A DNA stretch of 25,892 nt from assembly GCA_964604915.1 (NCBI GenBank), contig CAZSAA010000010.1, positions 1 to 25,892 of the forward strand, written 5' to 3'. Position 1 is the first letter of the stretch. Every line of letters begins with the position of its first letter. Shown piece by piece: positions 1 through 6,917 of this stretch. This stretch comes from CAZSAA01 sp964604915 (lineage in GTDB: Bacteria > Patescibacteriota > Patescibacteriia > Patescibacteriales > UBA12465). The notes below the pieces were generated by a model that did not search any database, was not told where the DNA came from, and saw only the letters and a program-made list of their open reading frames with translations. The translations under genes and the position numbers were made by a program.

Positions 1-4
1 TAGG

Positions 5-86
5 TGCGGACGGAGAGACTCGAACTCTCAAGGGTTGCCCCGCTTGGCCCTAAACCAAGTGCGTCTACCAGTTTCGCCACGTCCGC
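5..86 (-). tRNA. tRNA-Leu, anticodon TAG
   Basis: Read on the minus strand it gives a full cloverleaf with acceptor GCGGACG/CGTCCGC, the long variable arm of a class II tRNA and a T arm with TTCGAGT. The anticodon stem CTTGG/CCAAG encloses the loop TTTAGGG, so the anticodon is TAG and reads CTN leucine codons. The discriminator base is A; the next bases are CCTA, so the 3' CCA is not encoded and must be added by the CCA enzyme. It lies divergent to ppsA. Confidence 0.95.
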
Positions 87-132
87 TCTGGATATTATCA
101 TAGTCAATAATAGGCATAAAGTAAAGAGCACC

Positions 133-161
133 TTATCAGCTAATTCCAAAAATGCTATACT
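133..161 (+). promoter_or_regulatory. Predicted sigma70-type promoter of ppsA
   Basis: TTATCA at 133-138 and TATACT at 156-161 are separated by 17 bases, and TGC directly before the -10 makes it an extended -10 promoter. Transcription would start near 168, leaving a leader of about 15 nt with no Shine-Dalgarno site before the ATG at 183. Confidence 0.5.
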
Positions 162-182
162 GGTATTGCCTTAATTTTTTAT

Positions 183-2588
183 ATGAAAAATAATCTACTC
201 ATCAAGAAATTCTCGGAGATCGGCATCAAGGATGTGCCTCTCGTCGGCGGCAAGAATGCCTCTCTGGGGGAAATGTACCAGAAGTTAAGCCGCCAAGGAG
301 TGAAAGTGCCGGATGGCTTCGCTACCACCGCTAAAGCGTATAAATACTTTCTAGAAAGTACCGGCCTCAAGGGAAAGATCAAGGGACTCCTGTCCGGCGC
401 CGATATCAGCAACGTACGCGTCCTTACCGCTGTGGGAGCAAAAATCAGGCAAGCTATCCTCGACCAGCAGTTGCCGCTCGACCTGCAGAAAGAAGTCGCC
501 AAGGCCTATATCGAGCTTAGTCGAAAATATGGTGGCCGCAATATCGACGTAGCCGTCCGTTCTAGCGCTACCGCCGAAGATCTACCCGATGCTTCTTTCG
601 CCGGCCAGCAAGAGACATATCTTAATGTCCGCGGCGAAAAAGACTTACTCTTAGCCGTGAAGAAGTGTATTGCCTCCCTCTTTACCAATCGCGCCATCTC
701 ATACCGGGTCGATAAGGGGTTTGATCATTTTTCTATTTCGCTTTCGGTCGGCGTCCAAAAGATGATCCGGGCAGATTTGGCTAGTTCCGGCGTCATGTTC
801 AGTATCGATACCGAATCCGGCTTCCGTGACGTTGTCCTTATTAACTCCATCTACGGTCTTGGAGAAAATATCGTCCAAGGGCGGGTCAATCCTGATGAAT
901 TCCTGGTTTTCAAGCCCACCATGAAGATAATTTCCCGTAAGCTCGGGCTTAAACAGGTCAAGATGATCTATTCCAAAACTGGCAGTAAACCGGTTAGGAA
1001 TGTTGTTGTCCCCGCTACGCTTCGGAAGAGATTTTCCATCAGCGAAGCCCAGGTTATCCAGTTGGCCAAATGGGCAGTAGTCATTGAGAAGCACTATGGC
1101 AAGGCCATGGATATGGAATGGGCGCTCGACGGCCAGACTAAAGAGTTATATATCATCCAAGCTAGACCGGAAACTGTCCAAAGTCAGAAGGATGCCAATG
1201 TGATCGAAAAATATTCACTATCCAAGCGCGGTAAGCTCATCCTGAGCGGGCAAAGCGTAGGTAACAAGATTGGGGCGGGCAAGGTGAATCGCATTCTGGA
1301 TGTGAAGGATATCTATGGTTTCAAGCCGGGACAAGTGTTAGTCACCGATATGACCGATCCGGATTGGGAGCCGATCATGAAGATTGCCGCCGCTATCGTT
1401 ACCGACAAGGGTGGGCGCACTTGCCATGCCGCTATCGTTTCCCGTGAACTTGGCATACCTTGCGTGGTGGGTACTAACAAGGCCTCCCGTCTCCTCAAGA
1501 CTGGCGATATGGTCACGGTCAGCTGCGCCGAAGGCGAAGAAGGCTTCGTCTATGAGGGGAAGCTACCATTTCAGAAAGAAACCACTAGTATCAAGGGATT
1601 GCGCCGTCCCAAGACCAAGATCATGATGAATATTGGCGAACCGGACATGGCTTTCGTCAACTCTTTCATCCCTAACGATGGTATCGGCTTGGCTCGCTTG
1701 GAATTTATCATCAACAACTATATCAAGGTCCATCCTCTCGCTCTGTTGGATTTCGATAGGCTGGAAGACAAGAGCTTGAAGCGCCAGATTGAGGCGATTA
1801 CCGGGGGTTATCGGGATAAGAAGGAATATTTTGTCGATAAGTTGGCTCAGGGTCTGGCTATCATCGCCGCTGCCTTCTATCCCAAGGATGTCATTATCCG
1901 CCTGTCTGATTTCAAAACTAATGAATATGCCAATTTGCTCGGCGGTCATCTATATGAGCCGGTCGAATCTAACCCGATGATTGGCTGGCGCGGAGCGAGC
2001 CGCTATTATTCTCCTAAATTCCTGCCGGCTTTCAACTTGGAATGCCAAGCGATTAAGCGTGTCCGGGATGAATTGAAGTTAAACAACGTCAAAGTGCTCA
2101 TTCCCTTCTGCCGGACCGTGGAGGAGGGTAAAAAAGTCTTGGAAATAATGAAGAAGAATGGTTTGGAGCGAGGTAAGAATGGCTTAGAGGTCTATGTCAT
2201 GGCCGAGATTCCTGCCAATATCATCCTCGCCGACCAATTCTGCCAGATTTTCGACGGATTCTCTATCGGCTCTAATGACCTTACCCAATTAGTACTCGGT
2301 ATCGACCGGGACGCGGGCAACTTGAGCGTAGCGGGTGTATCTAATGAGAAGAATGAAGCGGTTAAGCGGATGATAAGGGACCTTATCAAAATTGCCAAGA
2401 AGTATAAGAAGAAGGTGGGGATTTGTGGACAAGCGCCTAGTGATTTTCCTGATTTTGCCGAGTTTCTGGTAGAATGCGGTATTGATAGCATCTCGCTGAC
2501 GCCGGATACGGTCATCGCTAACACCATCGCCATCGGGCAGAAGGAAAAGAAACTAAGGGGTCGCGGCCTACTATCATTTTTCTTCTAG
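183..2588 (+). CDS. ppsA: Phosphoenolpyruvate synthase (pyruvate, water dikinase)
   Basis: This enzyme converts pyruvate, ATP and water to phosphoenolpyruvate, AMP and phosphate, linking pyruvate to gluconeogenesis in the cytoplasm. The 801 residues match the usual length. The N-terminal ATP-binding domain covers about residues 15-340 (VGGKNASLGE at 21-30, RSSATAEDLP at 126-135, QARPET at 326-331). The swivelling phosphohistidine domain contains GGRTCHAAIVSREL, with the phosphorylated His at 415. The C-terminal TIM barrel holds GSNDLTQLVLGIDRD and the catalytic-site Cys 748 in CGQAPSDFP. All key residues are present. The ATG lies behind an extended -10 promoter but has no clear SD, as for many genes here. 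It is followed by a strong bidirectional terminator, so it looks monocistronic. Confidence 0.97.
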   Translation: MKNNLLIKKFSEIGIKDVPLVGGKNASLGEMYQKLSRQGVKVPDGFATTAKAYKYFLESTGLKGKIKGLLSGADISNVRVLTAVGAKIRQAILDQQLPLDLQKEVAKAYIELSRKYGGRNIDVAVRSSATAEDLPDASFAGQQETYLNVRGEKDLLLAVKKCIASLFTNRAISYRVDKGFDHFSISLSVGVQKMIRADLASSGVMFSIDTESGFRDVVLINSIYGLGENIVQGRVNPDEFLVFKPTMKIISRKLGLKQVKMIYSKTGSKPVRNVVVPATLRKRFSISEAQVIQLAKWAVVIEKHYGKAMDMEWALDGQTKELYIIQARPETVQSQKDANVIEKYSLSKRGKLILSGQSVGNKIGAGKVNRILDVKDIYGFKPGQVLVTDMTDPDWEPIMKIAAAIVTDKGGRTCHAAIVSRELGIPCVVGTNKASRLLKTGDMVTVSCAEGEEGFVYEGKLPFQKETTSIKGLRRPKTKIMMNIGEPDMAFVNSFIPNDGIGLARLEFIINNYIKVHPLALLDFDRLEDKSLKRQIEAITGGYRDKKEYFVDKLAQGLAIIAAAFYPKDVIIRLSDFKTNEYANLLGGHLYEPVESNPMIGWRGASRYYSPKFLPAFNLECQAIKRVRDELKLNNVKVLIPFCRTVEEGKKVLEIMKKNGLERGKNGLEVYVMAEIPANIILADQFCQIFDGFSIGSNDLTQLVLGIDRDAGNLSVAGVSNEKNEAVKRMIRDLIKIAKKYKKKVGICGQAPSDFPDFAEFLVECGIDSISLTPDTVIANTIAIGQKEKKLRGRGLLSFFF

Positions 2589-2633
2589 TCCAATAAAACC
2601 GTGATTATATCCTGAATATTTAGATAAGTACAC

Positions 2634-2660
2634 AAAAACACCAGGATTACTGGTGTTTTT
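2634..2660. terminator. Bidirectional intrinsic terminator between ppsA and the 3D-domain gene
   Basis: Perfect 11-bp stem (2634-2644 with 2650-2660) and a 5-nt loop. The arms carry A5 on one side and T5 on the other, so it can terminate both ppsA and the convergent minus-strand gene ending at 2681. Confidence 0.85.
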
Positions 2661-2680
2661 GCATCGATTGGGAAATTATA

Positions 2681-3280
2681 TTACTCGATTACTTGGATAG
2701 TGACGGTCTTGACGCCGAATTTTATCGCGTCCTGCCTGTTTACCATCCAGATATCCAGACGTTCGGAGTATCGCTTATTCATCCGGTCCCGGACAATGAA
2801 GATACGGTCACCATAGAGCTCGGGAATCTTTACTTTGGTGCCAAATTTGAGGAAGTTGGCCGCGATGGTATCTTCTATGCCATGTTCACAGACATTGAAG
2901 CCGTTGGCGGTGATACAGGGGGAGCTATCGGTCTGAGCAGCCTCGGAGTTATATGCCGTGATGGTATGGGTGCCGGTATATACTACTTTGTCCTTAGCCT
3001 CTTCCGCGGCTTTAGCTTCAGCTTCTTTCTGTAAAGCTATTCTTTCTGTCTGGGCCTTTATCATCTCTAGTACTTGGTCGTCGGGCTCAGTCTCTTTGGT
3101 CATGGCATCGGAAGCGATATCTCCCGCTTGAGCCTGTTCTGCGGCGACAGCTTCATCCGCTAGGGTTGGCATGGCAAAGAACAGAAAATTAAAAGAAAAG
3201 ATCAGGGTTAGCAGAACCAAAAGGCTCTGCTTTCTACTAAGAGGTATAATCTCTTCGGCTAGTTTAATTAGTTTTTCCAT
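2681..3280 (-). CDS. Membrane-anchored 3D-domain (MltA/YabE C-terminal-like) protein
   Basis: Residues 18-42 form a hydrophobic signal anchor ending near ADEA. Residues 60-95 are a charged, Ala/Glu-rich linker, probably coiled coil. From about residue 100 to the end is a double-psi beta-barrel 3D domain, named for its three conserved aspartates: TDSSPC, VRDRMN and ERLDIWM are visible. In MltA and YabE/RpfB-type proteins this fold acts on peptidoglycan, so a wall-remodelling role outside the membrane is inferred. It is transcribed alone, with a clear promoter and a hairpin leader. Substrate and catalytic activity are not known for this short form. Confidence 0.85.
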   Translation of the reverse strand: MEKLIKLAEEIIPLSRKQSLLVLLTLIFSFNFLFFAMPTLADEAVAAEQAQAGDIASDAMTKETEPDDQVLEMIKAQTERIALQKEAEAKAAEEAKDKVVYTGTHTITAYNSEAAQTDSSPCITANGFNVCEHGIEDTIAANFLKFGTKVKIPELYGDRIFIVRDRMNKRYSERLDIWMVNRQDAIKFGVKTVTIQVIE

Positions 3281-3295
3281 AATTTTTTCAAATTA

Positions 3296-3337
3296 AAAAT
3301 CCCTACTTCTTTTGAGATTAAATCAAGCAGGGATTTT
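3296..3337 (-). promoter_or_regulatory. Terminator-like leader hairpin before the 3D-domain gene
   Basis: The arms 3296-3308 and 3325-3337 form a 13-bp stem with a 16-nt loop, lying between the predicted start site (about 3341) and the ATG at 3280. One pair is G-U on the minus-strand RNA but A-C on the plus strand, so the fold belongs to the minus-strand leader. A T-rich stretch (GATTTTTAATTT) follows the stem, as in an attenuator. The family is not recognised. Confidence 0.5.
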
Positions 3338-3348
3338 CTTGACCCTAT

Positions 3349-3377
3349 AGTATGGCATATACTTCGAATTGAGTCAA
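3349..3377 (-). promoter_or_regulatory. Predicted promoter of the 3D-domain gene
   Basis: On the minus strand, -35 TTGACT (3372-3377) and -10 CATACT (3349-3354) are 17 bases apart, with TGC directly before the -10 (extended -10). It gives a leader of about 60 nt that holds the hairpin at 3296-3337. Confidence 0.6.
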
Positions 3378-3398
3378 GGGATATCCTGGGGAAAACTA

Positions 3399-3427
3399 TT
3401 GACAAAAGATTAGTAAAGTGATATTAT
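3399..3427 (+). promoter_or_regulatory. Predicted promoter of the secreted hypothetical gene at 3470
   Basis: Consensus -35 TTGACA (3399-3404), a 17-base spacer and -10 TATTAT (3422-3427). The start site would be near 3434, leaving an AT-rich leader of about 36 nt. It is divergent from the 3D-gene promoter about 20 bp away, so the two could share regulation. Confidence 0.7.
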
Positions 3428-3469
3428 ATTATAATTAGCTTGAATATTAACAATTAAAAATATATAGAG

Positions 3470-4168
3470 ATGAAAAAAGTTTACGTAATATTAGGGATTT
3501 TTATGTTGTTTTCCTTCCTGGCCGCTGGTCAGGTTTCCGAAAAAACAGTGGAAAAGTCGAGAAATTCTCGGCGCACTGTTATCGTCATGGATAATGGCGG
3601 AAAAACAACAGACAGTACCAAGACCGTTTTGAACGGTCCGGGTGGGAAGAAAATTATACGCAAGGGTGAAGCGGCCGACGAACTCTCTCCACTGGAAGGC
3701 GCTCGGGCAAAACGCGCTCGGCAGGTCAATGGGGACAAGTTTTTTCTGGAATATCAGGAAAATAGGTCTTCAAGCAAAGAAGGGCGTGAAGGATACGATC
3801 AGCTCACGGTTAGGGGGTCTAACCGGAAAAATCGCTACCTTAACGTCAAGCGCGGTCAAATGGCTGACGATAAGTTACGCGATTACGTAGCCAAAACCGT
3901 TACGGAGAAGGGTTATCCAGGGGTAATAAAAAACTTTAACCAATATGATGGTTATATGTTTCAAATCATCCCGGTCACCGGCGGCGAAACGGTATCCGCT
4001 CACCTGAAGCCAGGCGAGGAGTGTCGGACAGAGCTGATTGCCGGACGCTATATCGGCCTCATTTTCTACGGAGGCCGAGAAGTGGGTCGGACAGTGTTCG
4101 ATGTCCCGAATCGGACCTTCTTTGAAGGCCAGTGGACGGACTGGTGCTTCTTCCAGAAGAGAAACTAA
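3470..4168 (+). CDS. Secreted hypothetical protein
   Basis: The 232 residues begin with a signal peptide (MKK, a hydrophobic core to about residue 18, cleavage near AAGQ), so the protein is exported. The mature part is very basic and rich in Arg, Lys and Gly in its first 110 residues, and more ordered after that, with two cysteines (in EECRTE and DWCFFQ). I do not recognise a family. The gene has its own consensus promoter and a terminator directly behind it, so it is monocistronic. The ATG is chosen because it starts the signal peptide. Confidence 0.75.
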   Translation: MKKVYVILGIFMLFSFLAAGQVSEKTVEKSRNSRRTVIVMDNGGKTTDSTKTVLNGPGGKKIIRKGEAADELSPLEGARAKRARQVNGDKFFLEYQENRSSSKEGREGYDQLTVRGSNRKNRYLNVKRGQMADDKLRDYVAKTVTEKGYPGVIKNFNQYDGYMFQIIPVTGGETVSAHLKPGEECRTELIAGRYIGLIFYGGREVGRTVFDVPNRTFFEGQWTDWCFFQKRN

Positions 4169-4174
4169 AAAAAT

Positions 4175-4207
4175 AAAAAAGAGGTATCAACAACTGATAC
4201 CTCTTTT
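4175..4207. terminator. Bidirectional intrinsic terminator
   Basis: A 9-bp perfect stem (GAGGTATCA 4181-4189 with 4195-4203) and a 5-nt loop, flanked by A6 on the left and T4 on the right. It lies between the convergent gene ends at 4168 and 4231 and can serve both strands. Confidence 0.8.
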
Positions 4208-4230
4208 CTTTTGTAAATACTTGATGATTT

Positions 4231-4719
4231 TCAATGGGTTGTTCCGCTACTGCCAGCACTATTATTATTCCCTATGAATGACCAGTCTTGGTTGAAGATG
4301 AAATAGGTGATGGTATAGGAAAGGGCGACGATAGCTAATCCGATAACGGCGTTTTTGATGTTATTGCGGGCTTTCTTTATCGCTTCCTCGTTGCCGCCAG
4401 CGGTCATCCATTGGATGCCGGAGAAGACGATAAGGCCTAGGAAGATTATACCCAGCAAGCTTAGGACAATGGTCAGGACGCCAGAAACTATATCCGCTAC
4501 GCTAGCGCTTTGAAAACCCACTACCGCATTGATATCCGCGGCATTATCTTTCATTTGTTGGAGGGCTGACTTGCCGGAAGTTTGGGTATTGGTTGTCGCA
4601 GTGCCGCTTTGATTGCCATACTCGGCAAAATAATCATCCTCCGTTACGACATCTGATTGCGCTAAGACTAGAGTCGGGAGGCAGAGGGACAGTATGAGAG
4701 TAAATATCAGTTTCTTCAT
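4231..4719 (-). CDS. Pilin-like two-TM protein, T4SS-pilin (PF18895-like) family, paralogue 6
   Basis: A 162-residue protein starting at MKKLIFTLIL: signal peptide to about VLAQ, an acidic/polar mature N-terminus of about 65 residues, then two membrane helices flanking GGNEEAIKKARNNI. The pattern W-[ML]-x-A-G-G-N-E-E...KKA-x-x-x-I-x-x-A-V-I-G-L matches the small pilin-like proteins common in Patescibacteria genomes. The start at 4719 is preferred to an upstream ATG at 4857 because it begins the signal peptide and forms an ATGA overlap with the stop of the upstream paralogue, implying translational coupling. It is the last gene of the array and ends at a terminator. A role in a pilus or secretion structure is inferred from the family only. 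Confidence 0.85.
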   Translation of the reverse strand: MKKLIFTLILSLCLPTLVLAQSDVVTEDDYFAEYGNQSGTATTNTQTSGKSALQQMKDNAADINAVVGFQSASVADIVSGVLTIVLSLLGIIFLGLIVFSGIQWMTAGGNEEAIKKARNNIKNAVIGLAIVALSYTITYFIFNQDWSFIGNNNSAGSSGTTH

Positions 4720-5102
4720 ATTTTTTCGATTAGGTATTTGACGACGAAGTTCCAGATTGCCCAAGAAGAGACGACGATGATAAGGCCGATGATGGATCTT
4801 TGGATGGAGTCGGTCGCCGCCTTTACCTTCTCTTGGCTGCCGGCCGCGGTCATCCATTTGACTCCGGCGGTTACGGTCAGGATGATGAAGATGATACCGA
4901 GCAGCGACAATACCCCGTTTATCACTAACCCGACTATGGTGGGTAAGCTAGCATCAGAATATGGGCCCTGGCCTTTAGCCACGGTTTCCAACCGAGTGAG
5001 CGGGTCAACGGTGCTAGTCGTTTGAGCAAACACTAGATAGGGGAGCACCAGGATGAGCGAAAGGATCAGTAAAGGGAGGATAGATTTGAGCGTTTTCTTC
5101 AT
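4716..5102 (-). CDS. Pilin-like two-TM protein, paralogue 5
   Basis: 128 residues: signal peptide (cleavage near VFAQ), a mature N-terminus of about 40 residues, then two membrane helices around WMTAAGSQEKVKAATDSI. It ends in WNFVVKYLIEKI, so there is almost nothing after helix 2. The stop overlaps the next start by 4 bases (ATGA). No SD is visible upstream of the start; the gap to the previous gene is 13 nt. Compared with its neighbours it has AAGSQEK in place of AGGNEEK, so the turn between the helices is diverging. Confidence 0.85.
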   Translation of the reverse strand: MKKTLKSILPLLILSLILVLPYLVFAQTTSTVDPLTRLETVAKGQGPYSDASLPTIVGLVINGVLSLLGIIFIILTVTAGVKWMTAAGSQEKVKAATDSIQRSIIGLIIVVSSWAIWNFVVKYLIEKI

Positions 5103-5115
5103 ATTTTAGCAAATA

Positions 5116-5532
5116 TTAATTAGGCAACAGGGCGGTTAGGACGAAGCGGGAAATAGCATAGGCAGTCAGGACGATAATAAGGCCGATGGTCGTCCGATAT
5201 ATATTGTCCTTCGCTTTCTTGACCTTTTCTTCATTACCACCGGCGGTCGCCCAGAGATAGCCACTGTATATTATAAAAATGATGAATATTACACCCAGTA
5301 GGGCGAATATCATGTTCATAATTAGTCCTAGCTTCTCCTCGATACTGGAAGATTGCTTGTAGCCGGCTTGTTCCCGTACCGTGTCCAAGGGTTGGCCAAA
5401 GGCATCGCTAAGATCCATATCTTCTTGGATAGTAGCCGTGCCAGAAACTGTCCCGGTTTGTGCTATGCTAAAAGTTGGCCAAGATAGCAGCAGGAGGGCG
5501 TAGATGAATATGGCAATCTTTTTCCCGTTCAT
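5116..5532 (-). CDS. Pilin-like two-TM protein, paralogue 4
   Basis: 138 residues: signal peptide (cleavage near SIAQ), a Ser/Thr-rich then acidic exported segment of about 50 residues, and two membrane helices around WATAGGNEEKVKKAKDNI, followed by IGLIIVLTAYAISRFVL. This is the closest to the family consensus in the array. It starts 5 nt after the stop of the upstream paralogue without an SD, so translation probably depends on ribosomes arriving from upstream. Confidence 0.85.
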   Translation of the reverse strand: MNGKKIAIFIYALLLLSWPTFSIAQTGTVSGTATIQEDMDLSDAFGQPLDTVREQAGYKQSSSIEEKLGLIMNMIFALLGVIFIIFIIYSGYLWATAGGNEEKVKKAKDNIYRTTIGLIIVLTAYAISRFVLTALLPN

Positions 5533-5537
5533 AGTTA

Positions 5538-5993
5538 TTATTTAGTCGTGTCCACATTTTCTCCTAGTACCTCGCTAGGCGGCGTCAGTTCCCCGTTGCG
5601 CAGATAGGTGAAGACGAAAGTGGTGATAGCGTAGGCGGCGATGACAATGATTAGTCCGACTACGGCTTGGGTAATTACCAGCTTGGCCGTTTCCTTATGC
5701 TTGGCGTTGCCTTGATCAGTCATCCAAAGGATGCCGCCATAGATTATCATAGAGATGAAGGCGATGCCCAAGAGGGAAAAAAGGATGTTGAGGCCACTGG
5801 ATATCTTCTGGTTGATGCTGGAATCCTGTAAATCGTATCCAACATCATCAGCCAGGGTATCAAGGCCGCTATCGGCGTTGAAATCATAGGCAGCCTGCAC
5901 TTGGATGGGCAGGATAAGAGAAAAAAACAATATCAGCGCGCTAGCGCTGATATTAATTAGTAATCTGATCGCCGATGAAGCTGGTGATAGCAT
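5538..5993 (-). CDS. Pilin-like two-TM protein, paralogue 3 (start uncertain)
   Basis: 151 residues with the family plan: signal peptide ending near VQAAYDF, an exported Asp/Ser-rich segment, helix 1, WMTDQGNAKHKETAKLVI, helix 2, then an unusually long polar tail of about 22 residues. The only ATG that keeps the signal peptide lies 41 nt inside the upstream gene and has no SD. The codons for the hydrophobic core of the signal peptide contain a perfect 11-bp hairpin followed by seven T residues, a strong intrinsic terminator in the direction of transcription. Either the gene is expressed only from transcripts that read through, or its true start differs. Confidence 0.75.
   Translation of the reverse strand: MLSPASSAIRLLINISASALILFFSLILPIQVQAAYDFNADSGLDTLADDVGYDLQDSSINQKISSGLNILFSLLGIAFISMIIYGGILWMTDQGNAKHKETAKLVITQAVVGLIIVIAAYAITTFVFTYLRNGELTPPSEVLGENVDTTK
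5921..5954 (-). terminator. Intrinsic terminator inside the signal-peptide codons of paralogue 3
   Basis: On the minus-strand RNA, arms 5944-5954 and 5929-5939 pair perfectly over 11 bp with a 4-nt loop; one G follows, then seven U residues (5921-5927). It begins at the TAA stop of the 5953-6342 gene. This is as strong as any terminator in the window, yet it sits inside the reading frame of the next gene. Confidence 0.75.
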
Positions 5994-6342
5994 AAGCTGA
6001 GAAGACGATTACTAGGCCGATAACCGCGTTGATTATCAGGTCTTTAGCCTTGTCTATTTTCTGAGTGTTGCCCTGGGCGAGCATCCACATCATGCCGGCG
6101 TAGATTATCAGAATGAAGAATATGATGCCGACAAAGGATAGGACGAGGCTGATGATGCTGCCGGCGCGGCTCTGGAGAAAATCTCTCGCTTGGCCGGAAT
6201 TGAGGCTGGCGGCTTGTTCTTTAAAAGCGTCAATCTGGCCAGCTGTGTCGCCTAGACCATAATCATCGGCAGCGCTAGCAAAATTCCCTATTATCAATAG
6301 GGAAAAAGCTAAGGGAATGAGGGAATATAGAAATTTTTTCAT
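5953..6342 (-). CDS. Pilin-like two-TM protein, paralogue 2, with SD-sequestering leader
   Basis: 129 residues: signal peptide (cleavage near ASAADD), an exported segment of about 45 residues, helix 1, WMLAQGNTQKIDKAKDLIINAVIG around the turn, helix 2, and only a few residues after it. The ATG at 6342 is supported by a near-complete SD (AAGGCGGTGA) 7 nt upstream, one of only two strong SDs in the array. That SD is the 3' arm of an 11-bp hairpin. A terminator follows the stop codon directly, so this gene may be made at a higher and separately controlled level than those downstream. Confidence 0.88.
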   Translation of the reverse strand: MKKFLYSLIPLAFSLLIIGNFASAADDYGLGDTAGQIDAFKEQAASLNSGQARDFLQSRAGSIISLVLSFVGIIFFILIIYAGMMWMLAQGNTQKIDKAKDLIINAVIGLVIVFSAYAITSFIGDQITN

Positions 6343-6349
6343 AATCGTA

Positions 6350-6410
6350 TCACCGCCTTAGGGACAAAGCTTTTATCCATAAGGCGGTGACCCCCGGGTT
6401 TAGTGGGGAT
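6350..6410 (-). promoter_or_regulatory. SD-sequestering RNA hairpin pair in the leader of paralogue 2
   Basis: On the minus-strand RNA, TCACCGCCTTA (6390-6380) pairs perfectly over 11 bp with TAAGGCGGTGA (6360-6350), which contains the SD of the ATG at 6342. Inner pairs GGAT/GTCC extend it. The 5' arm equals the usual 16S rRNA 3' tail TCACCTCCTTA with one change, so the leader carries a mimic of the anti-SD. Directly upstream a second hairpin (CCCC 6408-6405 with GGGG) abuts it. The arrangement predicts translational control by opening of the hairpin; the trigger is unknown. Confidence 0.65.
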
Positions 6411-6414
6411 CATC

Positions 6415-6443
6415 TTTATAATTTTCTCGAATCGATTAAAGAA
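6415..6443 (-). promoter_or_regulatory. Possible promoter of paralogue 2
   Basis: -10 TATAAA (6415-6420) and a weak -35 TTCTTT (6438-6443), 17 bases apart on the minus strand. It would start transcription at about 6408, just at the first leader hairpin. The promoter core also overlaps an inverted repeat (TTTTCT 6422-6427 with AGAAAA 6440-6445) that could be an operator. Confidence 0.3.
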
Positions 6444-6448
6444 AACTA

Positions 6449-6838
6449 TTATGCACCGGAAGTAGCGGACTGGAGCTGATTGATGATGAAGGTGGCGATA
6501 CCCCAGGCTGATAATATGATTATCAAGCCTACGACGCCTGAAGTCATCAACTTCTTAGCATCATCGATCTTCTCTTCGCTGCCTCCTGCCGTCATCCACT
6601 TGAAGCCGGCTGCCAATACGATCGCTACGGCGATGGTTCCCAAAAGGATCATAGCGGTAGTGATGAGTCTGGCAACTGTGGTCCTAGGATCCACAGCTTC
6701 CTCTAGCGGACTGCCATCCAAGCCTTCTTGGATAGGTTCCAGGCCGAACGGATCGCTTTGCGCCAGAGTAATCATCGGCAAAGCTAAAACGGCCAAGAAG
6801 AGGAAAGACATCAGGTACTTAGCAACTTTTTTATTCAT
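6449..6838 (-). CDS. Pilin-like two-TM protein, paralogue 1 (first of the array)
   Basis: 129 residues: signal peptide (cleavage near TLAQSDP), an acidic exported segment of about 35 residues with PFGLEP, helix 1 from about residue 55, WMTAGGSEEKIDDAKKLMTSGVVGL, helix 2, and a short Ser/Ala tail. The ATG at 6838 follows a nearly perfect SD, AAGGTGGTGA, 3 nt away. With its own extended -10 promoter it is probably the best expressed member. The SD is not hidden in a stem here, unlike the next gene. Confidence 0.88.
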   Translation of the reverse strand: MNKKVAKYLMSFLFLAVLALPMITLAQSDPFGLEPIQEGLDGSPLEEAVDPRTTVARLITTAMILLGTIAVAIVLAAGFKWMTAGGSEEKIDDAKKLMTSGVVGLIIILSAWGIATFIINQLQSATSGA

Positions 6839-6878
6839 AATTCACCACCTTTCTAGTTTATTATTTTATTATAAAACA

Positions 6879-6907
6879 ATTTTATCACATCCGGGGCGCA
6901 AGTACAA
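6879..6907 (-). promoter_or_regulatory. Predicted promoter of the pilin-like array
   Basis: On the minus strand, -35 TTGTAC (6902-6907), a 17-base spacer and -10 TAAAAT (6879-6884) preceded by TGA (extended -10). The leader of about 35 nt carries the strong SD of the first pilin-like gene. Confidence 0.5.
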
Positions 6908-6917
6908 CAAATCTAGC

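Noticed and set aside
2400..2588. UGA recoding (code 25)
   Set aside because: Frames end normally at TGA (for example at 4716 and 19877 region), and no conserved domain needs read-through of TGA.
6372..6380. TTATCCATA as a DnaA box
   Set aside because: One mismatch, isolated, and located in the loop of the SD hairpin.
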